Assembly: GCF_010994755.1 (NCBI RefSeq)
Contig: NZ_WHSB02000005.1
Coordinates: 95,281 to 159,280 of the forward strand
From: Shinella lacus
GTDB lineage: Bacteria > Pseudomonadota > Alphaproteobacteria > Rhizobiales > Rhizobiaceae
Direction: 5' to 3'
Length of the DNA stretch: 64,000 nucleotides
Each line of letters begins with the position of its first letter. Within the stretch, counting starts at the first letter, position 1. The translations under genes were made by a program, and so were the position numbers. Positions 33,753 through 44,386 of the stretch are shown in pieces. The notes beneath the pieces are model-generated. The model saw only the letters and a program-made list of their open reading frames with translations, ran no database searches and was not told the DNA's origin.

Positions 33753-33899
33753 TCATCGCGGAAATTTTTTAACGATTTGCTCATAGAATGGCGTTCGGGA
33801 GGAAAGGCGACCGGTTGCGGCACAGCAGCGGGCGTCGTGGGCGCAGCGTCTCCCCTCCTCTCCCATCCCTCTCCGGCGAAAAATTCCACGCCCTTGCGT

Positions 33900-33923
33900 T
33901 TTGACGTTTACGCAAACGTCAAA
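33900..33923. promoter_or_regulatory. Perfect 10+10 palindromic operator upstream of the fad operon
   Basis: TTTGACGTTT (33900-33909) and AAACGTCAAA (33914-33923) are exact inverted copies separated by ACGC. A TATAGT-like -10 at 33928-33933 follows, so the dyad covers the -35 and spacer. It resembles the dyads of MerR-type regulators of fatty-acid and branched-chain catabolism (LiuR-like; from memory). The rest of the gap 33506-33987 has no gene. Confidence 0.65.
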
Positions 33924-33987
33924 GTTTTATAGTATCCCTTGCCAAGGACCGGACTCATGTCCGTGGGATAGGTGAGGAACGCAAAAG

Positions 33988-35784
33988 ATGCCGATCTACA
34001 AGGCCCCCGTGAATGACACGCTTTTCATCCTGAACGACGTTCTGGCGCTGGAGCGGTACAACAACCTGCCCGGCTTTGCCGACGCGACGGGGGACATGGT
34101 CGAGGCGATTGCCGGCGAGGCCGCGAAGGTGGCGGAAGAGGTGCTGTTCCCGGTCAACCTTTCCGGCGACCAGGAAGGCTGCACGCGCAACGACGACGCG
34201 ACCGTCAAAACGCCGAAGGGTTTCAAGCAGGCCTACGACCTCTACCGCCAGGGCGGCTGGATCGGCCTTGCGGTTCCGGAAGAATTCGGCGGCCAGGGCC
34301 TGCCCTACGTGCTGCACACCGCCGTCGGCGAATATATGTCGTCGGCCAACATGGCGCTCACCATGTATCCCGGCCTGACGCAGGGCGCGATCGCCGCGAT
34401 CCTCGTGCACGGCTCCGACGAACAGAAGGCCGCCTACCTGCCGAAGATGGTGGAAGGCACCTGGACCGGCACGATGAACCTGACCGAGCCCCATTGCGGC
34501 ACCGACCTCGGCCTGCTCCGCACCAAGGCCGTGCCGCAGGCCGACGGTTCCTACCGGATTTCCGGCCAGAAGATTTTTATCTCCGCCGGCGACCACGACA
34601 TGTCAGAGAACATCGTGCACCTCGTGCTCGCCCGCATTGAGGGCGCACCGGAGGGCACCAAGGGCATTTCGCTCTTCATTGTGCCGAAATTCATCCTCAA
34701 GGATGACGGCACGCCGGGCACGAAGAACGGCGTTTCCTGCGGCGCGATCGAACACAAGATGGGCATCCACGGCAACGCCACCTGCGTCATGAACTATGAC
34801 GAGGCGACGGGCTTCCTCATCGGCGCGGAGAACAAGGGGCTCAACGCCATGTTCGTCATGATGAACGAGGCCCGCCTCGGTGTCGGCCTACAGGGCCTGT
34901 CGATTGCCGAGATCGCCTACCAGAACGCCGCCAACTATGCCCGCGAGCGCCTGCAGGGCCGCTCGCTCTCCGGCGTGAAGAACCCGAACGGCAAGGCCGA
35001 TCCGCTCATCGTGCACCCGGACATCCGCCGCACGCTGATGACCATCAAGGCCTGGACCGAGGGCGGCCGCGCCTTCACGCTATGGACGGCGCTGAAGTCC
35101 GACATCGCCCACCGCTCGGCAGACGAGAAGGAACGCCAGGCCGCCGACGACATCCTCGGCCTGATGACGCCCATCCTCAAGGGCGTGCTCACCGACAAGG
35201 GTTTCGACCACGCCGTCATGGCTCAGCAGGTCTTCGGCGGCCACGGCTATATCGAAGAGCACGGCATGAGCCAGTATGTGCGCGATGCGCGCATCGCCAT
35301 GATCTACGAGGGCGCCAACGGCATCCAGGCGCTCGACCTCGTCGGCCGCAAGCTCGGCATGAATGGCGGGCGCGCCGTCATGGCGCTCTTTAAGGAAATC
35401 GGCGATTTCTGCGAGGAAAACCGCAATGACGAGAAGCTCGCCTTCTTCACCAAGCACCTCAAGAAGGGCTTGAACGACCTCCAGGCCGGAACCATGTGGT
35501 TCATGCAGAATGCCATGGCCAAGCCCGACAATGCCGGTGCCGGCTCGACCGACTACATGCACCTCTTCGGCCTCGTCACCGTCGGCTATATGTGGGCGAA
35601 GATCGCCAAGGCTGCCGAGGATGGCCTTGCGGCAGGTGCCGGCGAGCGCGCGGACTTCTTGAAGAACAAGCTGATCACCGCAAAGTTCTTCATGGAACGC
35701 CTGATGCCGGAAACGGCGCTGCGCAAGACCCGCATCGAGGCCGGCGCCGACACGACGATGGAATTGGCGGCCGAAGCGTTCTAG
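33988..35784 (+). CDS. Acyl-CoA dehydrogenase (long-chain FadE-like, with C-terminal extension)
   Basis: FAD enzyme that makes the trans-2,3 double bond in acyl-CoA, the first step of beta-oxidation. 598 residues. The N-terminal helical part ([21 protein letters not shown]) is typical of the FadE subgroup of alphaproteobacteria. Core motifs are [32 protein letters not shown], the [39 protein letters not shown] region with the probable catalytic Glu in YEGAN, and a C-terminal extension. First gene of the fad operon, 64 bases after the palindromic operator. Confidence 0.93.
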   Translation: MPIYKAPVNDTLFILNDVLALERYNNLPGFADATGDMVEAIAGEAAKVAEEVLFPVNLSGDQEGCTRNDDATVKTPKGFKQAYDLYRQGGWIGLAVPEEFGGQGLPYVLHTAVGEYMSSANMALTMYPGLTQGAIAAILVHGSDEQKAAYLPKMVEGTWTGTMNLTEPHCGTDLGLLRTKAVPQADGSYRISGQKIFISAGDHDMSENIVHLVLARIEGAPEGTKGISLFIVPKFILKDDGTPGTKNGVSCGAIEHKMGIHGNATCVMNYDEATGFLIGAENKGLNAMFVMMNEARLGVGLQGLSIAEIAYQNAANYARERLQGRSLSGVKNPNGKADPLIVHPDIRRTLMTIKAWTEGGRAFTLWTALKSDIAHRSADEKERQAADDILGLMTPILKGVLTDKGFDHAVMAQQVFGGHGYIEEHGMSQYVRDARIAMIYEGANGIQALDLVGRKLGMNGGRAVMALFKEIGDFCEENRNDEKLAFFTKHLKKGLNDLQAGTMWFMQNAMAKPDNAGAGSTDYMHLFGLVTVGYMWAKIAKAAEDGLAAGAGERADFLKNKLITAKFFMERLMPETALRKTRIEAGADTTMELAAEAF

Positions 35785-35850
35785 CCTCGAAGAATCAGGC
35801 GACCCATTGCGAGTTTGACGGCGCCCGGCGCCGCTAGGGAGAAGAGACCA

Positions 35851-37059
35851 ATGACCGACGTCTTCATCTACGATCATGTGCGCACGCCGCGCGGGCGGGG
35901 CAAGAAGGACGGCTCGCTGCACGAAGTGCCGTCCGTCCGCCTTGCCGCCAAGGTGCTGGAAGCGGTGCGCGACCGCAACGGGCTGGATACCGCCAAGGTT
36001 GACGACATCGTCATGGGCTGCGTCGATCCGGTGATGGATGCGGGCTCCGTCATCCCGAAGGCCGCCGCCTTCGAGGCCGGCTATTCGACCAAGGCGCCCG
36101 GCATGCAGATCTCGCGCTTCTGCGCCTCCGGCCTCGACGCCGTGAATTTCGGGGCGGCGAAGATTGCGCAGGGTGCGGACGATATCGTCATTGCCGGCGG
36201 CGTCGAGAGCATGTCGCGCGTCGGGCTCGGCATGTCGGGCGGCTCCTGGTTCATGGACCCCTCCGTCAACTTCCCGGCCTACTTCATGCCGCAGGGCGTC
36301 TCGGCTGATCTCATCGCCACCAAATACGGCTTCTCCCGCGACGACGTCGACGCCTATGCCGTCGAGAGCCAGAAGCGCGCCGCGCATGCCTGGCAGAACG
36401 GCTATTTCAAGAATTCCGTCGTGCCGGTGAAGGATATCAACGGCCTGACGATCCTCGCCCATGACGAGCATATGCGCCCCGGGACCGACATGCAGGCGCT
36501 CGCCTCGCTCAACCCGTCCTTCCAGATGCCCGGCGAGATGGGCGGCTTCGAAGCCGTCGCCATCCAGGCCCATCCGGAAATCGAAGGCATCACCTACGTG
36601 CACCATGCCGGCAATTCCTCCGGCATCGTCGACGGCGCCGCCGCCGTGCTGCTCGGCTCGAAGGAAGGTGGAAACATCCTCGGCAAGAAAGCGCGCGGCC
36701 GCATCAAGGCCTTCGCCAATATCGGCTCCGACCCGGCGCTGATGCTGACCGGCCCGGTCGACGTCACGGAAAAGCTGCTCGCCCGCAGCGGCATGCAGCT
36801 CGCCAACATCGACCTCTTCGAACTCAACGAAGCCTTCGCCGCCGTGGTGCTGCGCTACATGCAGGCTTTCGACATCCCGCATGACCGGATCAACGTCAAC
36901 GGCGGCGCGATCGCCATGGGCCACCCGCTCGGCGCCACCGGCGCGATGATCCTCGGCACCGTGCTCGACGAGCTGGAACGCCGCGACCTCAACACCGCCC
37001 TCGTCACGCTCTGCATCGGCGCCGGCATGGGCACCGCGACGATCATCGAACGCGTCTGA
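35851..37059 (+). CDS. fadA: Acetyl-CoA acyltransferase (thiolase)
   Basis: Cleaves 3-ketoacyl-CoA with CoA to acetyl-CoA and a shortened acyl-CoA. 402 residues from the ATG at 35851 (GGGAGAAG upstream). Nucleophile region [20 protein letters not shown] (Cys near residue 93), [15 protein letters not shown], the [18 protein letters not shown] histidine block and [11 protein letters not shown] near the end with the second cysteine. Middle gene of the fad operon; with FadB it forms the trifunctional complex. Confidence 0.95.
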   Translation: MTDVFIYDHVRTPRGRGKKDGSLHEVPSVRLAAKVLEAVRDRNGLDTAKVDDIVMGCVDPVMDAGSVIPKAAAFEAGYSTKAPGMQISRFCASGLDAVNFGAAKIAQGADDIVIAGGVESMSRVGLGMSGGSWFMDPSVNFPAYFMPQGVSADLIATKYGFSRDDVDAYAVESQKRAAHAWQNGYFKNSVVPVKDINGLTILAHDEHMRPGTDMQALASLNPSFQMPGEMGGFEAVAIQAHPEIEGITYVHHAGNSSGIVDGAAAVLLGSKEGGNILGKKARGRIKAFANIGSDPALMLTGPVDVTEKLLARSGMQLANIDLFELNEAFAAVVLRYMQAFDIPHDRINVNGGAIAMGHPLGATGAMILGTVLDELERRDLNTALVTLCIGAGMGTATIIERV

Positions 37060-37074
37060 TTTCGGGAGGAAGAC

Positions 37075-39297
37075 ATGAGCTACACGAACTTCACCATCGA
37101 GACCGACGCCGACGGCATTGCTCTGGTCACCTGGGACATGCCCGACAAGTCGATGAACGTCTTCACCATCGAGGTGATGGACGAGCTGGACAAGATCATC
37201 GACCAGGTCGTGGCCGACGGCGCCGTCAAGGGCGTGGTCATCACGTCGGGCAAATCCTCCTTCTCCGGCGGCGCCGACCTTTCCATGATCAAGGCGAGCT
37301 TCGACCTGTTGAAGGATGCGCAGGCGAAGGATCCGGCCACCGCCGTCGAAAAACTGTTTGAAGCCACCGGCCGCATGACCTGGCTGTTCCGCAAGCTCGA
37401 AACCTGCGGCAAGCCGTGGGTCTCCGCCATCAACGGCACCTGCATGGGCGGCGCCTTCGAGATGTCGCTTGCCTGCCATGGGCGCGTCGCCTCGAACGCC
37501 AAGTCGGTCAAGATCGCGCTGCCGGAAGTCAAGGTCGGCATCTTCCCGGGCGCCGGCGGCACCCAGCGCGTACCGCGGCTTGCCAATGCGCAGGACGCGC
37601 TCCAGATGATGACGACGGGCTCCTCGCTGACGGCTGCGCGTGCCAAGGCGATGAACCTGCTGCATCAGGTTGTCGAGCCCGACCAGTTGATCCCGGCCGC
37701 CAGGCAGATGATCAAGGACGGCCTGAAGCCGGTGCAGCCGTGGGACGAGAAGGGTTTCAAGGTGCCCGGCGGCGGCATCTGGACGCCGGCTTCGGCGCAG
37801 CTCTGGCCGGCAGCACCTGCGATCCTGCGCCGCGAGACCGCGGGCAACTATCCGGGTGCGCTCGCCATCCTGAAGTGCGTCTATGAGGGCCTGCAAGTGC
37901 CCTTCGAGACGGGGCTGAAGATCGAGCAGCGCTACTTCACCCATATCCTCCAGACGACCGAAGCCTTTTCGATGATCCGGTCGCTGTTCATTTCCATGCA
38001 GGAGCTCGGCAAGGGCGCGCGCCGACCGGCGGGCGTGCCGAAGGCGGAGTTCAGGAAGGTCGCCGTCATCGGCGCCGGCTTCATGGGCGCGTCGATCGCC
38101 TATGTGACGGCCGCTGCCGGCATTCCGGTCGTGCTGGTCGACCGCGACCAGGAAGCGGCCGACAAGGGCAAGACCGTCTCGGAAGGCCTTGTTGCCGGCG
38201 CCGTCGGCAAGGGCCGCATGTCGAAGGAAGACGGCGAGAAGCTGCTTTCCCTCATCACGCCGACTCCGGACTATGCCAACCTCGCCGATGCCGACCTCGC
38301 CGATGCCGACCTCGTCATCGAAGCAGTCTTCGAGGACCGCACCGTCAAGAAGGAAGTCACCGAGAAGATCGAGGCCGTGTTGAAGGAGGATGCGATCCTC
38401 GCTTCCAACACCTCGACGCTGCCGATCACCGGGCTTGCCAAGAACTCCAAGCGCCCCGACCAGTTTATCGGCATCCACTTCTTCTCGCCGGTCGACAAGA
38501 TGATGCTGGTGGAAGTCATCCTCGGCAAGGAGACGGGCGACAAGGCGCTTGCAACCGCGCTTGACTATGTCGCGGCCATCAAGAAGACGCCGATCGTCGT
38601 CAACGACACGCGCGGCTTCTACGTCAACCGCTGCGTCTTCCGCTACATGGCGGAAGCCTATGACATGCTGATCGAAGGCGTGCCGGCGGCGATGATCGAG
38701 AATGCCGCCAAGATGGCCGGCATGCCGGTCGGCCCGCTGTCGCTGAACGACGAAGTGGCCGTCGATCTCTCCTACAAGGTCTTCAAGGCCGCCATCGCCG
38801 ATCTCGGCGAGAAGGCTGTCGATCCGCGCCACCTGGACCTCGTGACGAAGCTGGTGGAGGGCGAAGGCCGCCTCGGCCGCAAGGCCGGCAAGGGCTTTTA
38901 CGACTACCCGCCGAAGCCCGCCAAGAAGAAGCTGTGGCCGGGCCTGAAGGCGCTCTACCCGCAGCAGAAGGCGGACGATGTGGACGTGAAGGTGCTGGAG
39001 GAGCGCCTGCTCGTTACTATCGCGTTGGAAGCGGCGCGCACCATGGAAGAAGGCATCGTCACCGATCCGCGCGAGGCCGATGTCGGCTCCATCCTCGGCT
39101 TCGGCTTTGCGCCCTATACCGGCGGCACGCTGTCCTATATCGACGGCATGAGTGTCAAAACCTTCGTCGCGCTCTGCGAAAAGCTCGCCGCCAGCTACGG
39201 CAGCCACTTCCAGCCGACACCGCTGCTGAAGGACATGGCCGCCAAGGGCGAGACCTTCTACAGCCGTTTCGCACCGCAGGAGAAGAAGGCGGCCTGA
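37075..39297 (+). CDS. fadB: Multifunctional enoyl-CoA hydratase / 3-hydroxyacyl-CoA dehydrogenase
   Basis: A 740-residue fusion of a crotonase domain (1-200; oxyanion-hole region [13 protein letters not shown] and [20 protein letters not shown]) and an NAD-dependent dehydrogenase. The dinucleotide fold [16 protein letters not shown] starts near residue 330, and the catalytic His region [17 protein letters not shown] is near 475. Two C-terminal dehydrogenase domains follow. It hydrates enoyl-CoA and oxidises the hydroxyacyl product to ketoacyl-CoA. Last gene of the operon; GGGAGGA lies before the ATG. Confidence 0.95.
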   Translation: MSYTNFTIETDADGIALVTWDMPDKSMNVFTIEVMDELDKIIDQVVADGAVKGVVITSGKSSFSGGADLSMIKASFDLLKDAQAKDPATAVEKLFEATGRMTWLFRKLETCGKPWVSAINGTCMGGAFEMSLACHGRVASNAKSVKIALPEVKVGIFPGAGGTQRVPRLANAQDALQMMTTGSSLTAARAKAMNLLHQVVEPDQLIPAARQMIKDGLKPVQPWDEKGFKVPGGGIWTPASAQLWPAAPAILRRETAGNYPGALAILKCVYEGLQVPFETGLKIEQRYFTHILQTTEAFSMIRSLFISMQELGKGARRPAGVPKAEFRKVAVIGAGFMGASIAYVTAAAGIPVVLVDRDQEAADKGKTVSEGLVAGAVGKGRMSKEDGEKLLSLITPTPDYANLADADLADADLVIEAVFEDRTVKKEVTEKIEAVLKEDAILASNTSTLPITGLAKNSKRPDQFIGIHFFSPVDKMMLVEVILGKETGDKALATALDYVAAIKKTPIVVNDTRGFYVNRCVFRYMAEAYDMLIEGVPAAMIENAAKMAGMPVGPLSLNDEVAVDLSYKVFKAAIADLGEKAVDPRHLDLVTKLVEGEGRLGRKAGKGFYDYPPKPAKKKLWPGLKALYPQQKADDVDVKVLEERLLVTIALEAARTMEEGIVTDPREADVGSILGFGFAPYTGGTLSYIDGMSVKTFVALCEKLAASYGSHFQPTPLLKDMAAKGETFYSRFAPQEKKAA

Positions 39298-39353
39298 GCC
39301 GCCTTCCCCTTTCATGACACTGGACTGACCGCTCGAAGCAGAAGCAGCGCGCC

Positions 39354-39782
39354 CTAGAAGGTGATCTTAATCGAAGGTGCGCTGCGCTTCGCCTCGCCGT
39401 GGTACACGGCCTCGATGTTGTTGCCGTCGGGATCGATGAGGAAGGCGGCGTAATAGCCGGGGTGATAGGGCCGCAGGCCGGGGGTGCCATTGTCCTTGCC
39501 GCCGGCGTCGAGGCCGGCCTGGTGGAAGGCCTCGACCATGGCGTTGTCGGCCGCCTGGAAGGCGACGTGGTGGCGGCCGGTCAGCTTGCCCGCTGCCGCC
39601 TCGCTGTCGATGCTGGAGACGACGAACTCGTCCACCCAGAAAAAATCCTCTCCGACACCGCCGATCGGAATTTTCAGCGCATCGAAGATTGCTTCGTAGA
39701 ACCGGCGGCTTGCCGACAGGTCGCGCACCACGAGCTGGATATGGTCGATGAGGCGACCGCGATAGAGTTCCTGCGTTTCCAT
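39354..39782 (-). CDS. VOC (glyoxalase/bleomycin-resistance) family protein
   Basis: 142 residues with the paired beta-alpha-beta-beta-beta repeats of the vicinal oxygen chelate fold. IDHIQLVVRDLSASRRFYEAIFDAL opens repeat one, with a metal His; HHVAFQAADNAMVEAFHQAGLDAGG opens repeat two, and YYAAFLIDPDGNNIEAVYHG closes it with the metal Glu. Substrate unknown. Convergent with fadB, single gene. Confidence 0.9.
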   Translation of the reverse strand: METQELYRGRLIDHIQLVVRDLSASRRFYEAIFDALKIPIGGVGEDFFWVDEFVVSSIDSEAAAGKLTGRHHVAFQAADNAMVEAFHQAGLDAGGKDNGTPGLRPYHPGYYAAFLIDPDGNNIEAVYHGEAKRSAPSIKITF

Positions 39783-39949
39783 GCCTGAAGCTCCCTTGAC
39801 GATGAAAGCCTTCTAGCTAGGTCGCAGGCGCAAACCGTCAACGGCGAAAGCCTGTTCCATCCGGAACAGCGGGCGGCGGGGCAATGTGGGAAAGTCTGAT
39901 CACTGGATGAGAGAGGCTCATCCCCAACCAGAGATCAGGAGAAACCCCC

Positions 39950-40126
39950 ATGCGCAAGATCATCGTTTCCGCCACCGTCGCCCTCGTCGCCGCTGTTTCC
40001 TTCGCAGCCCCGTCGCAGGCCGGCTACTACAGCTACGGCTACAAGCCGCATTGCTTCGTCAAGAAGATCCATTCCTACGACTACTACGGCAACCTGATCG
40101 TCAAGAAGATCAAGATCTGCAAATAA
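39950..40126 (+). CDS. Small secreted Tyr/Lys-rich protein (58 residues)
   Basis: The ATG at 39950 opens a 58-residue frame with GGAG ten bases upstream. A signal peptide MRKIIVSATVALVAAVSFAA ends at PSQAG. The mature 34 residues are basic and rich in Tyr and Lys (YYSYGYKPHCFVKKIHSYDYYG...) with two cysteines, one near residue 37 and one at 57, possibly disulphide-bonded. A strong terminator follows, so this is a single transcription unit. Small proteins of this pattern recur in rhizobia as uncharacterised exported proteins (from memory). Confidence 0.75.
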   Translation: MRKIIVSATVALVAAVSFAAPSQAGYYSYGYKPHCFVKKIHSYDYYGNLIVKKIKICK

Positions 40127-40152
40127 GCGCCCCCCGCTGACCTCCCCGAAGG

Positions 40153-40182
40153 CCCGGATGTTCCCCTGCATCCGGGTCTTTT
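40153..40182 (+). terminator. Rho-independent terminator
   Basis: CCCGGATG/CATCCGGG (8 bp) with an 8-base loop, followed by TCTTTT. It ends the small secreted-protein transcript. Confidence 0.85.
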
Positions 40183-40193
40183 GCCGTCCGGGA

Positions 40194-41249
40194 TCACGCC
40201 GGGCGCGGGGCCTCGGCCATCTGCACCAGCAGCTCTGCGCGCGTGCCGACCGGGCGGGTGGCATAAGCGAGCTTGGCGCCGAGGCTGGAAGCCATGGCGC
40301 CGATGATCTTGGAACCAAGGCCGGTGCCGCGCACCGGGCCTTCGCCGCGCCAGCCGATGCCGTCGTCCTCGACGAAGAGCAGCGCATTTTCCGGATCGAG
40401 GCGGGTGAAACCGACGCGCACCTCGCCGCCCGTTTCGCCATAGGCATATTTGAAGGCGTTGGTGACGAGCTCCGTGACGATGACGCCGAGCGAGACGGCG
40501 CGGTCGGTTGGCACGTGCAGCGGCTCCAGCATGCGGTTGAGTCGGACATTGCGGCCCTGGCCCTGCATGGACGTGTCGAGCTCGGACAGCAGCGTCGAAA
40601 GGTAGGCGCCCATATCGACATGGCGCACGTCTTCCGACGTGTAGAGCCGGCGATGGATGCCGGCGATGGCGGTGATGCGGGCCTGCGTCTCGGAAAGAGC
40701 CTGCCTGACGGCCTCGTCGGAGGCGCTCGACATCTGTAGCCGGATAAGGGCTGCGGCGAGTGCCAGCGAATTGCCGACGCGGTGATTGACCTCGGCGAGT
40801 AGAACCTCAGCGCGCTCCTTGGCGAGCCGGATCTCCAGCTCGGCCTTCAGTTTCGCCCGCTTCAGCTCGGCATTTTCCAGCGCCTGGCCCAGTGCATTGG
40901 CCAGCAGCGGGATGAAATCGTCGCCGACCGATTTGATGACATAGTCCGCCGCACCGGCCTTCAGCGCCTCAACGGCGACCTGGGCGTCGCTCGAACCCGT
41001 CACATAGACGACCGGCACCGCGCCCGGCGCATTGGCGAACTCCTTTAGGAAGGACAGGCCTGTGCCGGCTTTCAGGAAGTGATCGAGCACGACGGCATCG
41101 ATATCGCCTTCGGCAAGCAGCTCGCGGCCGCGCTCCAGGTCCTCCGCATGCAGCACTGTATAACCGATACGACCGAGCGCCCGCTCGGCAAGCCGCGCGA
41201 GGATCGGGTCGTCGTCGATATAGAGGATGCGGACAGGACCTTCCTTCAT
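40194..41249 (-). CDS. Receiver-domain histidine kinase (REC plus HisKA_2/HWE-type kinase)
   Basis: 351 residues. An N-terminal receiver ([20 protein letters not shown], acceptor Asp in [16 protein letters not shown]) is joined through a coiled coil to a kinase core. The phospho-His box reads [23 protein letters not shown], the N box [19 protein letters not shown] and the G box [19 protein letters not shown]. Soluble, no membrane segment. Third gene of a leftward three-gene operon; its ATG abuts the stop of the middle response regulator. Confidence 0.9.
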   Translation of the reverse strand: MKEGPVRILYIDDDPILARLAERALGRIGYTVLHAEDLERGRELLAEGDIDAVVLDHFLKAGTGLSFLKEFANAPGAVPVVYVTGSSDAQVAVEALKAGAADYVIKSVGDDFIPLLANALGQALENAELKRAKLKAELEIRLAKERAEVLLAEVNHRVGNSLALAAALIRLQMSSASDEAVRQALSETQARITAIAGIHRRLYTSEDVRHVDMGAYLSTLLSELDTSMQGQGRNVRLNRMLEPLHVPTDRAVSLGVIVTELVTNAFKYAYGETGGEVRVGFTRLDPENALLFVEDDGIGWRGEGPVRGTGLGSKIIGAMASSLGAKLAYATRPVGTRAELLVQMAEAPRPA

Positions 41250-41696
41250 TTACTGCGTCTCGGGGATCTGGATGACGGAGAAGAACAGGCCGAGCTGGCG
41301 GATCGCATGCGCGAAGCTCTCATATTCGACCGGCTTGGTAATGTAGACATTGGCGCCGAGATCGTAGCAGCGCTGGATTTCCCGCTCGTCGTCCGTCGTC
41401 GTGAGGATGACGACCGGCAGGCGCTTGGTGTGGGTGTTCGTCTTGATCTTCTGGAGGATGTCGATGCCCGACATGTCCGGCAGGTTGAGGTCGAGCAGGA
41501 TCAGCAGGAACCGGCCGGCGCTGGCGAGACCCGAGCGATCCTTGCCGAGCACGAAATCGAGCGCTTCCGTGCCGTTCGTGAAGGGCACGACCTCGTTGTG
41601 CACGCCGGCGCGGCGAATGTTCTTCTCGATGAGGCGCGCATGGCCCTCGTCGTCCTCGATCATGACGATGGTGACTTCCTTGCCCAATCCGTTCAT
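41250..41696 (-). CDS. Single-domain response regulator (CheY/Rcp1-like)
   Basis: 148 residues, receiver only. Acidic pair EDD (residues 13-15), acceptor Asp in LLILLDLNLPDMSGIDIL, Thr in VVILTTTDD and Lys in YITKPVEY. It resembles the Rcp1-type stand-alone regulators paired with CHASE or phytochrome kinases. ATGA overlap with the upstream kinase and zero-gap junction with the downstream one suggest it shuttles phosphate between them (inference). Confidence 0.93.
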   Translation of the reverse strand: MNGLGKEVTIVMIEDDEGHARLIEKNIRRAGVHNEVVPFTNGTEALDFVLGKDRSGLASAGRFLLILLDLNLPDMSGIDILQKIKTNTHTKRLPVVILTTTDDEREIQRCYDLGANVYITKPVEYESFAHAIRQLGLFFSVIQIPETQ

Positions 41697-43189
41697 GCCT
41701 GCATACTCCTGACTACTTTGCTGAGATCGGGCGGCAGACGCAGCACGAAGGTGGCCCCCTGCCCGAGTTCCGATCGGATGACGATATCACCGCCAAGATT
41801 GCGCATCAGTGAACGCACATGCGCAAGGCCAATGCCTTCGCCGGGTTTGTCCTGGGTGCCGGAGCGGCGGAACAGCTCGAAGACCCGCTCGTGGTCTTCC
41901 GGCGCGATGCCGCGGCCGTTGTCGGTGAATTCGATGACGAAGCCGGCGCGGCCGCCATTGCGCGCGCTGACGGAAACGCGCAGCGGCCGGCCGGGCGACT
42001 GGTACTTGATGGCGTTGTCGAACAGGTTGCCGAACACCTGCTCCAGCGACAGCCGGTCTGAAATGACGGTCGGCAGATTGCCGTCGATGGTAACTTCGCC
42101 GTCGGATTCGCTGACCTGGTGGTTGACCGCGGCAGCGCCCCCTTCGACGAGGGCCTTCAGGTCCACCCGCTCGATCCGCAGTTCCCGCCGGCCGTCGCGC
42201 GAGATCTTCAGGATGGCGTTGATCAACCCGTCCATCTTCTTGGTGGAGGAACGGATGAAGCCAATCGCTTCCGGCAGGTCTTCGGAGGCCGCCCGGCGGG
42301 CTTCGAGGATGTCGGCCTCGCTCGGCGCCTTGCCGTCGGCGAGCACGTAGTTCTGGATGGAGGACAGCGAAGCCTGGAGCTCGCTGGTGAAACCCATGAT
42401 GTTGACGAGCGGGGCGCGCAGGTCGTGCGTGACGATATAGGCGAAGCGTTGGACTTCCTGGTTGGCGCGGATCAGTTCTTCCGTACGCTCGTCGACACGC
42501 CTTTCCAGCGTGGCGTTCAGCGTCTCCACTTCACGCCGAGCAACGACGATGTCGCGGGTATATTGCGCAACGACCGTGGCCGCGCCCCCCATGACGCCGA
42601 TGATGGCGATGGCACCGATGATCGTCGTCCACCGCAGCGCACCGGCCGACCACAGCATATCGACCACGCCCTCCTGAAGGCGGCGGTCGGCATCGTCCAT
42701 GATATTGCCGAGCTGGTCGCGGAGCTGGTCCATCAGGATGCGGCCGCGATCCGTCTTGACCTGGGCTACGGCATCCGACGACCGACCTTCCTGGATGGCC
42801 GTCACCGTATCGGCAAGCTCGCCGAGCTTGTCGGCGATGAGGCGATCGATTGTGGGAATGCGTGCAGCATATTCGGGGAAACGCGCAGCCTTTTCCGCCA
42901 ACGACTTCTGCCGCTCGGAAACGGCTTTCAGCGCATCGTCATAGGGTGCGCGAAAACCCGCTTCCCCCGTGATGACGAAGCCGCGCTGGCCGGTTTCGGC
43001 GTCCTTGAGGGTGGACAGAAGGTCGGCGGCGGCGCTGCGCGTCGCGCGGATCTCGATCAGTTCGGCAAAATAGGCCTGCACCTTGCTGCCGAGCAAAAGC
43101 GACGTGCCCACGATGCCGAGCAAAGCAATCATGCCTGCGATGAGCAGGATAATCGTCGAGCGCACGAATGCGGCGTTCGATATCGGCAT
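41693..43189 (-). CDS. Membrane sensor histidine kinase with a CHASE3 domain
   Basis: 498 residues. TM1 (STIILLIAGMIALLGIVGTSLLL), a periplasmic CHASE3 domain (about 35-185; LLSTLKDAETGQRGFVITG is the hallmark), TM2 (TTIIGAIAIIGVMGGAATVV), a coiled coil, then a HisKA box with RFAYIVTHDLRAPLVNIMGF and a HATPase domain (NLFDNAIKYQ, DNGRGIAPED, GEGIGLAHVRSL). First gene of the three-gene phosphorelay operon. Signal unknown. Confidence 0.92.
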   Translation of the reverse strand: MPISNAAFVRSTIILLIAGMIALLGIVGTSLLLGSKVQAYFAELIEIRATRSAAADLLSTLKDAETGQRGFVITGEAGFRAPYDDALKAVSERQKSLAEKAARFPEYAARIPTIDRLIADKLGELADTVTAIQEGRSSDAVAQVKTDRGRILMDQLRDQLGNIMDDADRRLQEGVVDMLWSAGALRWTTIIGAIAIIGVMGGAATVVAQYTRDIVVARREVETLNATLERRVDERTEELIRANQEVQRFAYIVTHDLRAPLVNIMGFTSELQASLSSIQNYVLADGKAPSEADILEARRAASEDLPEAIGFIRSSTKKMDGLINAILKISRDGRRELRIERVDLKALVEGGAAAVNHQVSESDGEVTIDGNLPTVISDRLSLEQVFGNLFDNAIKYQSPGRPLRVSVSARNGGRAGFVIEFTDNGRGIAPEDHERVFELFRRSGTQDKPGEGIGLAHVRSLMRNLGGDIVIRSELGQGATFVLRLPPDLSKVVRSMQA

Positions 43190-43306
43190 TCCACCCCCCG
43201 GTTAGAGCCGTCCACAGGACGGCGACAATATCGTTATAGGGCCTGCATGCAACTGACTGGCGCCAAGTACAAGGGGAATCTTTTGGTTGTTTCGCGACTT
43301 AACAGC

Positions 43307-44188
43307 TCAAACACGTTCCCGGAAACGTCCGGCGAAGCGTTCGCTGGCAATGATGATCATGCCGGCCGAAATGATCAGCGCGGCGCCGGCGAAAACGTTC
43401 GAGCCGGGCACGTCGCTCCAGATGAGATAACCGAGCACAAAGGCCCAGACGAGCGAGGAATATTCGAAGGGGGCGAGTACCGAGACGGGCGCCCGTCGCA
43501 TGCCCTCGAACATCGCGAACTGGCCGATGCCGGCTACCACGCCGGTTCCCGCCATCAGCGCAATATCGGTCGCCGAGATCGACTGCCAGACGAAGGGCAT
43601 GGCGAGGGCCGTGTAGAACACGAAGAAGCCGCTCGATATGGTCATCTGCACCGGCGTGCGCTCGTGCAGCGCTGTTTTGCGCAGCAGGACCGTCGCGATC
43701 GCCCAGAAGATGGCGGCCTGCAAGGCGAGATACACGGGCAGCGACAGCTCGAGCCCCTTGACCGCCACGCCGCAGGCAATGACCACGCCGACAAAGCCGG
43801 TCGCCACCGCAAGCCAGCGATAGCCCGGCACCTTCTCGCCGAGGATCGGCACCGAGAGGATCGTCATGACGATCGGCGAGGCATAGTAGAGCGTCGTCAG
43901 CTCGGCGAGCCCGAGGTCGCGCGCGGCGGTGTAGTAGGAAAGCCAGGCGGCAAGGAGCAGCAGGTTGCGCAAAAAGAGTGGCTTCAGCACCGGCGAATAG
44001 CGCGCGCTGCGCAGAAGCGGGCGACCGCCCCAGGCAAGACAGAGCGAGAAGATCGTTACGCTGCGCACGAAAAGGATCTGCCAAACCGGCAGCGCCGCGA
44101 CGAGCCATTTGACCGACGCATCCTGCACAGAAAACAGGAAATAGGCGAAGGACGTCAGCAAAATGCCGGAAGTGACGGTCTTGTGCAC
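43307..44188 (-). CDS. DMT-superfamily (EamA) transporter
   Basis: 293 residues from a GTG at 44188. Ten membrane segments in two EamA halves; SYYTAARDLGLAELTTLYYASPIVMTILSVPILGEKV is the first-half hallmark and GMRRAPVSVLAPFEYSSLVWAFVLGYL the second. Probably a metabolite or amino-acid exporter. It is divergent from a second DMT gene at 44387, with 198 bases between. Confidence 0.9.
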   Translation of the reverse strand: MHKTVTSGILLTSFAYFLFSVQDASVKWLVAALPVWQILFVRSVTIFSLCLAWGGRPLLRSARYSPVLKPLFLRNLLLLAAWLSYYTAARDLGLAELTTLYYASPIVMTILSVPILGEKVPGYRWLAVATGFVGVVIACGVAVKGLELSLPVYLALQAAIFWAIATVLLRKTALHERTPVQMTISSGFFVFYTALAMPFVWQSISATDIALMAGTGVVAGIGQFAMFEGMRRAPVSVLAPFEYSSLVWAFVLGYLIWSDVPGSNVFAGAALIISAGMIIIASERFAGRFRERV

Positions 44189-44386
44189 GGGATGGACCTC
44201 GAAAACGCGACGAAGCCGCGCAATCCTTGATAGCGCGCAGTTCGTTGCAGCGAAAGTGGCTGAAAATCACGGGTTGAAGGAAATTTTTCCCACCCTGCCA
44301 CGCACCTCCCGCGACCCGCCGCGAAAAGTCCGCCGGGCGCCAAATTTCAGCGTGCAAGCGGGGCGTGACGGGTATATGCGCGGGAC

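Noticed and set aside
35080-39315. Very long open frame antisense to the fad operon
   Set aside because: It mirrors fadE, fadA and fadB, has no recognisable domain, and is explained by GC-rich codon bias leaving few stops on the opposite strand.
42119-44230. Forward frame across the CHASE3 kinase and DMT gene
   Set aside because: Spans two real reverse genes and their gap; no start signal or family pattern.
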